This document shows, one piece after another, positions 27,401 to 31,821 of a stretch of 32,356 bases of DNA. Each line of letters starts with the position of its first letter. Positions within the stretch are counted from its first letter, which is position 1. Position numbers and translations under genes: made by a program. The DNA is from a virus. The notes under the pieces were generated by a model. It saw only the letters and a list, made by a program, of their open reading frames with translations. It was not told where the DNA came from and ran no database searches. The stretch lies in the IMG/VR virus record IMGVR_UViG_3300012936_000084, positions 1 to 32,356 of that record. One strand, given 5' to 3'.

Positions 27401-28721
27401 TCCAAGTGTTAAAAATAAACTGCTTATAATCTTCATCATCATTTGCAATATTATCTCCAAGATGTTTAACACTAATCAAATCATTATTGAAAAGTAGATC
27501 ATATTGATCTTTGTTCTCAATATCTGACATTACACCAGTAACTCTAAGTTCTGCTCTCTTAGAGAGGTCACCATCTTCATAACCATAAATTATATCAGTT
27601 TGTGAATAAGCAAGATCTCCTGGATTTATTGCTGCAGTTACATTACTGCATCCAAAAAATTGATTAACACTCTTATCAGAATATTCTATTTTTTGATCAC
27701 CAATACTTAAAACTCCTGTTTGACCAAATCCAATAGTACTATCAACTGTAATAACAGATGCACCAATTGATACATTATCTGAAACTAAACTATTTGGTGT
27801 AATATTAAAAACACCTTCAATTAAACTTTGTTCATTATATCCAGAGAAGAGTTGAATTTTATAAAAAGTTTTTCTATTTCTTGTTATAATTTCAACTTCT
27901 GATACAGGTCCAGTCGCAGTATCAACATAATTGTTAATCATTTGACCAACAAGTTTATTTGGATCTCCAGAAATTCTTTCTCCAACAAGAACTCTTCTTC
28001 TTATAAATTCAGCATATGATGGTTTTAAAAGGAAATCTTCTAAGTTAATAACTTTTGGAACTTGATTATATAAAATCGCAAATAAAATTCTAAACGATTC
28101 TTCTGTTCCTTTACTTTGATAAAAATTACGAATTTGTTTTACAAAGTTATTAACATCCAACTCACTATCAAAGTTGACTTCTTCAAATCCAGGTGCAAGA
28201 AGATACTTTAATTTTTTATAAAACTCTTTAAGAAATAATGCACTTATGTTCTTAATTTGAGTTCCATCAGTATGAGAATCTGCGGAAGTTGATGTAAATA
28301 CAAGTTCCTCTGGATTTAGGGCATCCCTGTAGGAACTAATTCCACTAAATCCACGAATACATCCAGTAAAACTATTTGTAGTTATTCCAGTGTAAGTAAT
28401 AATCTCATCATCTAATTTAAAGAGACCATACTCATTGGGAAAACCATTTGTTGTAGTTACATTTATAGTAGTATCTGATGATGTAACTGCACCATTAATC
28501 GATGAATGATCATTTAAAATATCAGAAGTTAAGTTATTGATACTTAAATACTGATCTAAATTTTCGACAATATCAATCGCACCGCCTTGAAATTCTTGAG
28601 AAGCATAGTATTGCTTCAGAAAATCAACGACTTTTGGACTTTCATTTAAAATGAATTCTGGTAATTGGCTATCAATGACTTGCTGAACTTTTACTCTAGC
28701 ATCAAAACCAGTTGTGATCAT
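15459..28721 (-). CDS. gp7: giant gp7-like baseplate wedge protein (4420 aa)
   Basis: This lies between gp6 and gp8, where T4 has wedge gene 7 (1032 residues). Residues 1-250 form a conserved region: DARVKVQQVIDSQLPEFILN, VVDFLKQYYASQEFQGGAID, then LKEFYKKLKYLLAPGF and YQSKGTEESFRILFAILYNQ with KPSYAEFIRRRVLVGE. The rest is a chain of beta modules. DDEii-RG-type modules lie at about 78-155, 311-375 and 3215-3295. At least twelve GSGY-type units fall between 745 and 4230, and HNL.dGD-type units near 850, 970, 1485, 1757, 1819 and others. A YHYH-like domain lies at about 1235-1350, and a tandem TGIA...G.gI..nT.I pair at about 2987-3095. The C-terminus (NPCGSFSWGRLAGFKRGTNA, PTIQRRDFGLRD, LRKDLG) looks like the intact natural end of marine relatives. 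The frame is open throughout. Good AGAGAGG precedes the ATG. The gp7 name rests mainly on synteny. Confidence 0.75.
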   Translation of the reverse strand: MITTGFDARVKVQQVIDSQLPEFILNESPKVVDFLKQYYASQEFQGGAIDIVENLDQYLSINNLTSDILNDHSSINGAVTSSDTTINVTTTNGFPNEYGLFKLDDEIITYTGITTNSFTGCIRGFSGISSYRDALNPEELVFTSTSADSHTDGTQIKNISALFLKEFYKKLKYLLAPGFEEVNFDSELDVNNFVKQIRNFYQSKGTEESFRILFAILYNQVPKVINLEDFLLKPSYAEFIRRRVLVGERISGDPNKLVGQMINNYVDTATGPVSEVEIITRNRKTFYKIQLFSGYNEQSLIEGVFNITPNSLVSDNVSIGASVITVDSTIGFGQTGVLSIGDQKIEYSDKSVNQFFGCSNVTAAINPGDLAYSQTDIIYGYEDGDLSKRAELRVTGVMSDIENKDQYDLLFNNDLISVKHLGDNIANDDEDYKQFIFNTWIYNTRTRYEIESFSNNTVTLFETPDKSSLKKDDNVDILDRNSENIIVSDAVVNSVSGKEVKINQNITVSSNQDLSIRKKFDYASSSGVQLESTTILSNVQNTYNEKDANLYVASNSLPNYDITKDISNATITITSSSNLNNIYQGFVPTTGKYSILSFTNDVPFITGDEIIYETDGDNIVGLEDGRTYYVEVIRDTNPVKTNRIRLFLARSFIGTDQHVGLQDTSFDTSTDHTFTLKSHHNRNLKAKKSLIKLPLVPNIQSGTNTETEAGPVGLLINGVEIQNYKSDDRVYYGPLENIKVLNGGSNYDVINPPQIVVSDPVISSGTTAKAQVVVDGSVKEIIVDPQDFSINRVLSTTLEGGNGTGALLESVVSKQFRDIPFNGSRVGLAATGGIDVVNDTLTFEKFHNLVDGQRIVYNPNGNSVLGIGSFDGSNLDQNDYLVSGGIYYPKIINTRSVYLFKNLSDYNSGINTVGFTTVNTGGIHIFRTYDEQTVVSEIKVINPGSGYKNRKLRVLPVGISTITNIIEFKNHGFNDGDLVDYNFETSSVSGLSSSTQYRILKINDSQFQVATAVGGARTNYERKNYVSFGSTSGEGYQIFSYPPIVVNINAEYAPGTSGAANTIFTTPLVRGEIVDVYVYEEGSDYGSNILNFHRNPKVVTKTGLGAQLKAIVKRGHIIAVEVQNKGKFYDAAPDLEINGDGVGAKLRAVVENGRIEDIIIINKGTGYKDTNTTINVKPPGRNVVLESNVRHLRVNNLKRFSDELLVNYEDDLSYGVVGYSTDRDGTSFLDSNTEDEHSKVIGWANDGNPIYGPYAFSDPNDDNSVTRRLVSGYIESPSSVKNRPDLNVFESGYFIEDFKFDDSGDLDIHNGRYSKTPEFPNGVYAYFVGVSTNASTGKLDPAFPYFVGDTYRSQVASESLDQTFDFNKSTLVRNTFPYRTAKPHSGSDFLFESNSPVDQTTIVESASKGSIDSFEIINSGDNYRVGNSLVYNNSGTGGGGAAAEVSKVFGRKIDNLSTEYLKYENSIIEKKDSETVKIYTNDTHNLLDGDIVQISGISTFVDKLTGSHTIGVSSFSTRLTDFITANTGVTTDIYVASIPSIIGSGSSIGISTETLSVLNVFSDENILRVKRGSIGMSHTYSDLVTVKNDHFIIPISVEEDVQSTKNSSVYFNPFESVGVGLQTGTDYSIGYHVGNTLKNVSVPTQSIFLPNHPFKNNQAVDLSVPTGFVGINARNTPSDLTFPIANQTVYVINKGKDFIGIVTEVGLTTSTNGLFFTATNVNTNNSFEYAFTTKFNEITANVQKIKTQVSISTVHNLSNGDVIDLVVKPNQSTGIGTLSSVDVKYNSTFKTVLVNSVGFGSDKVNPTTDSINLENHGYNTGQKIFYDSPIEVASGLETGGYYVVRIDDDNFNLAKTYNDTTSSPPVLVSIGSTGGSDQEISLLNPQIKVFKNNNIVFNVEDSSLVDYEFKFFYDRGLSNEFVSTGTTSVFSVVESSVSGITSTYTITYNDSLPTKLYYSFEKNGISVDPDIDVVDYSEIVYVDSNYNDSYKVFGVGSTTFNISPTKLPESNSYTSLNTAEFSYTTNSKTASGPIAGINNISKGSNYSRLPIISGLSTGTSTSFGTNAIIRAKTESIGKLNNFRIVNEGFEYSSDKTLRPEANISKLITLTGTNIIKSVNVLDGGKNYLSAPNLVVVNMYTREAVDPSSYALETDFTGNTIVGVDVISEPNGLDAVEHKIFPVLNSNGIQVERILSYSGGIVELELSTPPIDGFATAPFVVGDEVFIEGLEKQTQTDTLGNVTSSGSGFNSEDNGYQFFKVTEYTNSNPAILKYNIGDITSDAGVPVTIQTSFTSVIKKQNLPVFKLNIIPGLFFLGENLVVNGIETDLVTTVVEQDLIKVDGNYKIKPGDVLKGINSGIFGSIQSIKDYKGRFAVDYSSKKNFGWKNNVGRLSDTLQVTPDNNYYQNLSYTIKSPKEFLTIQEQVSRHVHPTGMLNFSDTQIESKSSVSIGITDSFVSTVLDFIGERRVDTINKFDFTQDYEATSNSSRFLIFKNRRLADFIECRTNRVLQIDDISNRFSSAEFNQDPFVEAVEYPITDFYSKFLVQVTDEDKTSSQLSEVIILNDYDNTYTLNKTDLFTDTKLGDFSGDFAASGDPTLRFDPVDPNNFNYNLKVYRESFTPANVGSGFTEFGFARIDGRTNVLGPADNSGLVGFTTDVFEALSDKFDTTYTFAQVLNTDTNRMNYFEVVAHHDGQDNHISEFYYDTLPSSSFSGANIGTFGLNVSGGVIRLQFENDTNNNLVVKTRTVGIGTTAAGVGTHRYLVSGQIPGTERTAKFDSQLKETVGIATVFEFDSVIQFSQKSIIKIGVGETTAIQNLMVIADQTRTSIQASPFINVNTSNGIGTFSSEMDGSNVIVKFHPDAEFASDTVTLQSFNQHIYTDIDEFNIPPNFQVGSVIEKIENSFYGSINLFGKDKTDFDLNYKSIPIYEKTFDPGNTTTLNKSTGVFSINDHFFETGEELIYTPASTLIGIAATPVGIGTTIVNGTLFTGDIPETGFSTITGIANSTGLISGALLFGDGIAANTTITGIQTFNSYFQGDVVSAGASVITGIANTSIIEVGSGIFSGDNTALGSVIAIGINSITSSVTIVGGDDRSYYVDNANWSVTMSNVSTASTIRETFSTGITTDIMPSRVYAIRLTKDTFKLSGTAGGSGIGFTFTDSGSGNRHKLEMKKKLEKALITIDGVTQYPLAYTPLSFNLENNGGGNIGAAVSFLSLSGISSIKPRDILKLDNEFLEIQNVGLGTTTAGPISGIGTVPLINVSRGFVGTSATTHTDGSEARIFKGAYNIVGNKIHFTQAPDGKGNNDRLNASALSLPKSTFNGRVYLRQNYTGNVIYDDISLSFNGIGRTFTIQKEGENTLGLEAGSNLVFINDIFQTPDTPNNSGNNYSFGSDLATGISSVTFTGITQNNTSNIIISEKDVNQNQIPRGGIVISVASTGGLGYALPVGAKVKPTIGAGKSISGLLGVSTFSSTQINISTSRYNESTGVLEITTASPHNLCGSGGFVSLLGLEFSCAAPHAGVTTTIFPDGTQGFEYPISGISSAKTFEVNVGTSTIPHTYETGGTVREYYPQLTFGSGYRGTVGVAITDLAYEHKFVSAGINSITDDTNTDHTATNARYTSESGVLVLTIPNHGLTVSNTVGIDTGSLVFTCSKDGYKTEHPYPRSTDPVAGIQTAITAVTSNTITVNIGPGGGAGKDANITATVGAGGTLAFNIVDGGSGYVNPLVTVDSPSYENLSVIGISRLGIGTTTATGIGLSMTLEMGPSSVGVGTSYFEIQRYEISNPGYSFRKGDVFRPVGLVTAAGLSSPISELEFTVTEVFNDSFGSWQLGEFDYIDSNKTRQNGIRTRFPLFKNQQLLSFEKNNSDVTSSLIDFDSILLIYVNGVMQEPGKSYTFEGGTTFEFIEAPKFEDEIDVFFYRGTRNQDSIEVDVNETIKPGDEVRVLKNDAISGTISQDSRVVSAIVSADTIETGIYLGDGIDENNFKPIDWSKQKRDLFISDNAQPKTRDSIEGMVFPTAKVIKDFGSQDTEIFVDAAQLFNYEENESSIDIPQVSGLLIPGNQNRVSCALTAVVSAAGTISSIDVIEGGSGYDSGSTVTVIVASPIGGIGTDIFKPEIENVVGTVGIGSTLITGISTASIRIGHSLDRIFNGSVEIVDKTFTVIGIGTESVELNKSVANTKELTRTFDFGLYQDQVRATANTVVSAAGTISSISITNPGSGYTSTATPSLITALPSVTEELITGIKFVSGYSGIVTGITTSVGTGGNSLAVKFDLLFDAGTDIDTLQTGYPIIVSNTTVGNGITSIDGDDNAIVGIGTTFADNIYYVHSFHVQNLTGVITANILSTTNIVTIGSTEGSRSNPCGSFSWGRLAGFKRGTNAIGVGVSGLTVNSGLTTYPTIQRRDFGLRDNGSLRKDLG
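24670..25020 (-). other. YHYH-like domain within the gp7-like protein
   Basis: At about residues 1235-1350 the giant protein reads HSKVIGWANDGNPIYGPYAF, then about 40 residues of variable sequence, LDIHNGRYSKTPEFPNGVYA, YFVG and FPYFVGDTY. This order (GxAxDGxPIYGP, then LD..NGR...TPEFPxGxYAYF, then FPY) resembles the YHYH domain known from bacterial, often marine, secreted or surface proteins. The match is from memory of the family; a profile search would settle it. Confidence 0.6.
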
Positions 28722-28725
28722 ATTT

Positions 28726-28731
28726 CCTCTC
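28726..28731 (-). promoter_or_regulatory. Shine-Dalgarno for the gp7-like gene
   Basis: The minus strand reads GAGAGG, ending four bases before the ATG at 28721. It lies in the 12-base gap after the gp6 stop and supports that start for the giant gene. Confidence 0.7.
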
Positions 28732-28733
28732 TA

Positions 28734-30596
28734 TTACCTTGTTATTTTTCCGTTTAAGTAACTTGACTTCACTGGGAAATTAACTCCAGAAATTTGTTCT
28801 CCGGAGACAATCGTGTCCTTAACCATATTTATAGTGCTTTTGGAGACGTCAAAGATTAAATACAAATCTTTCAATCCAATTACGTCATTTGAATCTGGTA
28901 TTGCCTGAATCTCCACAACATTGTCTGGAAGATCTGTAGAAGTTATGTTAATAGTATTAACAACAATTTCACCTTTTTTATAATCAACTATTCCAATTGA
29001 TTTCTTGACGACTTCAAAAGTGTCTGGATTTAATGTTGGTTTAACAATAGAAAGAATACCAATATCACTATCTTCTACCGGAACATCTAAGAAATATACA
29101 GTTTCAGATTCACCCGCAACTTTAAATCCAGTGCTCTTAATACTAGAACCATCTAATTTTTTGAAGAACTTATTTCCAAAACATATTTCATATTGTGCAA
29201 ATGTATTAGTAATACAATTCATATTTCTTCGCATCTTCACTTTTGTAATATTAGATGTAATGCTTGTATCTACATTATCAATAATTTGAAGAACTTTACT
29301 ATACCTAAATCTTCCACCAAATTTATTCATATCAACAGTTTTGGAGTGTTTAGTTAATGAAGATATAATGTTTGCTCTTATAGTAGAAATATCAGTTACT
29401 TTAGATGAATCATAAAAGACATCACTCTCAAGTTCAACAAATAGTAGTTTGAGATCTGATAATTCTTGTTTAACACCAGATACGGTGTATTGCTTTAAGT
29501 CATTTAAAATTTGTGATTTTGCAAAGTCGGAGATAGCAAAACCATTTTTTGGTTTAATACTAATAACAACTTTACCAAACTGTGGTGGATCTAATTCTTC
29601 ACCACCAACAACAGAAACAGATTCTGTGCTTGGGAAGATTTGTTGTATAATTGCCTCATAGTCCTTCGATGTAACGGCACGGTACTGTGAGGAATACACT
29701 CTAGGTGCAAAGTATTTGATTGAGTCAATTGGTTCAATCTCACCGCCTCCAGCAGCGTTAGAGGAGGTTGTTACTGATGGTGACTGTGTAGGAGTAACAA
29801 CTATTCCATTACTATCTGTAGTTGTTCCCGAATAAGTAAACCTAGATGGACCATTACCAGTTTCACCATCGGTTACAATATAACTAACTTTAATTACATC
29901 ACCAGTTGCTAATTTTTTACCAATTATTCCATCACCGAAAAGAAGTTCATATTTTTCATCCGCAACTTCTTGAATCAGATAAATTTCTGAATCTTTATTG
30001 ACTGTTATGATATTATCTACTTGTTTATATTCTCTAGTTCCAACTACCACCTTGATGGTTTCAGTATCAATATTTGGATTATTTAAAATAAATCTTTGAT
30101 CTTGAGAATTATCTGCAGTAAATTCTTTTGTCAGATATGTTCCTTGTAAAATCTCAAGGTTAGTAAATTTTGCTTGGTTATTATCAATATTGGCGCTTAC
30201 ATCGCCTGCAATAGAAAAGGTATAAGAAGAGTTATCTACTGCTCCAACACACACTAGACCTGCTTTCAGAATCAACTGAGAGGCAGTTGTGGAGGTATCT
30301 AGTGTAAATGATACAGTTGCCTTTGCAGCAGTTTTAGATCTAGGAACATAACCAATATTTCTTGCTAAAGAAACAACGTTCTCTCTAAGAGTTGCTGAAT
30401 CCAAGAAGGATTCATTTACAACCATGTTAGAGTTGAACGCAGTGATATACGTATTATATGCTAACGTGTCGATTAGAACAGAAAAGTTAGATCCTTCAAA
30501 GTCAAAATCTGTGAAATCGGAATTTGCACGAAGATAGTCTTTGATGGACGTTTTTATCTGATCAAAATCTAGATTGGTAAACTTAGTAAAAGGCAT
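28734..30596 (-). CDS. gp6: baseplate wedge subunit (T4 gp6-like, baseplate J family)
   Basis: This 620-residue protein compares with 660 for T4 gp6, whose dimers form the inner ring of the baseplate and control sheath contraction. The opening MPFTKFTNLDFDQIKTSIKD, YLRANSDFTDFDFEGSNFS, then VLIDTLAYNTYITAFNSNM and the ATLRENVVSLARNIGYVPRS segment are classic gp6/J-like sequence. A later RAVTSKDYEAIIQQIFPSTE stretch (about residues 304-323) is the conserved baseplate-J core. Length and motifs are ordinary for marine relatives, without repeat insertions, in contrast to gp7, gp8 and gp14. It starts four bases after gp25 and stops 12 bases before the gp7-like gene. A TATAAATA box lies inside its 3' end. 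Confidence 0.94.
   Translation of the reverse strand: MPFTKFTNLDFDQIKTSIKDYLRANSDFTDFDFEGSNFSVLIDTLAYNTYITAFNSNMVVNESFLDSATLRENVVSLARNIGYVPRSKTAAKATVSFTLDTSTTASQLILKAGLVCVGAVDNSSYTFSIAGDVSANIDNNQAKFTNLEILQGTYLTKEFTADNSQDQRFILNNPNIDTETIKVVVGTREYKQVDNIITVNKDSEIYLIQEVADEKYELLFGDGIIGKKLATGDVIKVSYIVTDGETGNGPSRFTYSGTTTDSNGIVVTPTQSPSVTTSSNAAGGGEIEPIDSIKYFAPRVYSSQYRAVTSKDYEAIIQQIFPSTESVSVVGGEELDPPQFGKVVISIKPKNGFAISDFAKSQILNDLKQYTVSGVKQELSDLKLLFVELESDVFYDSSKVTDISTIRANIISSLTKHSKTVDMNKFGGRFRYSKVLQIIDNVDTSITSNITKVKMRRNMNCITNTFAQYEICFGNKFFKKLDGSSIKSTGFKVAGESETVYFLDVPVEDSDIGILSIVKPTLNPDTFEVVKKSIGIVDYKKGEIVVNTINITSTDLPDNVVEIQAIPDSNDVIGLKDLYLIFDVSKSTINMVKDTIVSGEQISGVNFPVKSSYLNGKITR
28826..28833 (-). promoter_or_regulatory. 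possible internal late promoter before gp7
   Basis: An exact minus-strand TATAAATA lies inside the last 100 bases of gp6, about 105 bases before the gp7-like ATG. It could give the giant gene its own late transcript. Being within coding sequence of AT-rich DNA, it may be chance. Confidence 0.4.
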
Positions 30597-30600
30597 TATT

Positions 30601-30999
30601 TTATCTGGTTGCCTCTAGGATAAATGAAAATTGTTGTGCTGGAACTTCTTGCCCAATAATTCTATAAGATACGAAGATCTCAAATTCGTTTCTATCCGCA
30701 TTTGGATCTACCCTAACCCGAAGATTATCTACTCTTGGTTCATAATTTTCAATTGCAACTAAAATTTGTTCTTCAAGAACAGAAGCAGTACCAAAATCAA
30801 CAAATTCAAATAAACTAGTTTTTACATCGGAACCAAAGATGGGATTAAAGAATCTCTCACTGGGAATGGTTTGTACAATATTACGGATTGCTTTTTTAAT
30901 TGCATCCTCATTCTTAATGTTGAGAATATCATTGGTTATGGGATGCCTATCAAATGATAGACTAATGTCCTTAAATGCTCTAGATATCCTCTGAACCAC
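30601..30999 (-). CDS. gp25: baseplate wedge subunit (T4 gp25-like)
   Basis: At 132 residues this is the same length as T4 gp25, the small wedge protein that binds gp6 and resembles T6SS TssE. Key segments are QRISRAFKDISLSF at the start, AIRNIVQTIPSERFFNPIFG in the centre, then LFEFVD, IENYEPRV and a C-terminal beta-strand FEIFVSYRIIG. These fit the GPW/gp25 lysozyme-like fold family, which has no lysozyme activity. The start is a GTG codon (30997-30999) giving MVQRISRAFKD. An in-frame stop lies seven codons further upstream with no ATG between, so a non-ATG start is required. A late-promoter box lies 27 bases upstream and no Shine-Dalgarno is evident. In T4 gene 25 is separate from gene 6, while here they are neighbours, as in marine relatives. 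Confidence 0.94.
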   Translation of the reverse strand: MVQRISRAFKDISLSFDRHPITNDILNIKNEDAIKKAIRNIVQTIPSERFFNPIFGSDVKTSLFEFVDFGTASVLEEQILVAIENYEPRVDNLRVRVDPNADRNEFEIFVSYRIIGQEVPAQQFSFILEATR

Positions 31000-31025
31000 G
31001 ACAATATGGAGATTTTACTTAATCT

Positions 31026-31033
31026 TATTTATA
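31026..31033 (-). promoter_or_regulatory. T4-type late promoter box (TATAAATA)
   Basis: An exact minus-strand TATAAATA lies in the 41-base gap between the 86-residue gene and gp25. The predicted transcript start is about 20 bases before the gp25 GTG. It would drive the baseplate block. Confidence 0.72.
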
Positions 31034-31040
31034 TCCATAT

Positions 31041-31301
31041 TTAAAATAATTCGGTGTTATCATCAGATTTTTCGTAAAGATCTTCTTGATTGATAGTATC
31101 ACGTTTTTTTGGTGTAATATCATCATTTGAAATTTCACGAAGCATTTTTTGATGCTGATCGTTTGCCAAGTTGTCTAGAAAATCATTTTGTGGGTTCATT
31201 TCTTCATTTTCGTAGTAGTTAATGTAGTCAGTAGCGAGTTTTGTGGTTCCCCACATCTCTCTCATATAATTAATGTCCCTGTCAACAGGTGAGTTGCCCA
31301 T
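31041..31301 (-). CDS. small acidic protein, unknown (86 aa)
   Basis: This 86-residue, strongly polar and acidic protein opens MGNSPVDRDINYMREMWGTT. It continues KLATDYINYYENEE and ends in a disordered-looking charged tail (KKRDTINQEDLYEKSDDNTE LF). The ATG is well supported by GGGAG (31307-31311) at ideal spacing. I recognise no family. It has no cysteine, no signal peptide and no membrane segment. It sits just ahead of the gp25 late promoter, so it belongs to the upstream transcription unit or is read through into the baseplate block. It is likely a cytoplasmic accessory or assembly protein, with nothing more specific supported. Confidence 0.72.
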   Translation of the reverse strand: MGNSPVDRDINYMREMWGTTKLATDYINYYENEEMNPQNDFLDNLANDQHQKMLREISNDDITPKKRDTINQEDLYEKSDDNTELF

Positions 31302-31306
31302 TTTAG

Positions 31307-31311
31307 CTCCC
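31307..31311 (-). promoter_or_regulatory. Shine-Dalgarno for the 86-residue gene
   Basis: The minus strand reads GGGAG five bases before the ATG at 31301. It is one of the clearest ribosome sites in the window and fixes that start. Confidence 0.7.
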
Positions 31312-31344
31312 GATTCATTAAAATCAGAACTTTTAAAGGGGTTA

Positions 31345-31821
31345 CTATCCCTTATTTGTATTTATTTTATTTTTTACAACATCATAATCATCTTCAAGTA
31401 CATCTTTTAGATAATCTTCATCGTAATTATCGTAATAATTGGTTTTTGTAAGTTTTAATCTTGCTTCTAGAAGATCTTTTCTTGATTGCACTAGAACTAG
31501 ATTGTATTTTCCGTTATTTGACTGAACTTTATTGACAAAAGTGCTCTCATTTCTATGATCTGCAAGGAATTTATAGTCTTTATACTTTAAATTGTAGTTA
31601 TCAACAGCATTATAGAGATAATCGGGGTCATGATGATCCTCTACAATGTAAATTATAACATCATAATCGGGAGATGGAACAATTTCATCCAATTTTTGCT
31701 CTACGATGAGAAAATTTGCCGTTGAAGCAAAGGGACAAAGCGAAAAATTACCTAATTCTGGTCTAACTTTAGATAAATCTCTAATCCATCTCCGAATATG
31801 TTTATTTTTCTTGTCTCTCAT
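31345..31821 (-). CDS. unknown protein with CPFA motif
   Basis: I choose the ATG at 31821, giving 158 residues and a 20-base overlap with the preceding gene. Earlier GTG/ATG starts (31854, 31845) would overlap it by about 50 bases. The protein opens MRDKKNKHIRRWIRDLSKVR, then GNFSLCPFASTANFLIVEQK, a buried strand VIIYIVEDHHD, KFLADHRNES, a strand YNLVLVQSRKDLLEARLKL, and an acidic end. The W-(x)n-LCPFA arrangement near the N-terminus is reminiscent of DUF1415-type proteins, which begin with a helix and LNLCPFA. That likeness is weak and unproven. It has no predicted membrane segment. It forms an overlapping pair with the gene upstream, suggesting linked function, but the role is unknown. Confidence 0.68.
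   Translation of the reverse strand: MRDKKNKHIRRWIRDLSKVRPELGNFSLCPFASTANFLIVEQKLDEIVPSPDYDVIIYIVEDHHDPDYLYNAVDNYNLKYKDYKFLADHRNESTFVNKVQSNNGKYNLVLVQSRKDLLEARLKLTKTNYYDNYDEDYLKDVLEDDYDVVKNKINTNKG

Noticed and set aside
15459-28721. Possibility that the giant frame is an artefact of fused genes
   Set aside because: The frame is open for over 13 kb without stops, has a good ribosome site only at its start, natural-looking N- and C-termini, and fits between gp6 and gp8. Read data would still be needed to exclude a join.
31336-31353. Hairpin AAGGG-8-base loop-CCCTT over the stop of the CPFA-motif gene, considered as a terminator
   Set aside because: The stem is only five base pairs with a mismatch next to it and is not followed by a solid run of U.
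31359-31366. AATAAATA on the minus strand ahead of the 86-residue gene, considered as a late promoter
   Set aside because: It differs from TATAAATA at the first base and lies in AT-rich coding sequence; too weak to call.
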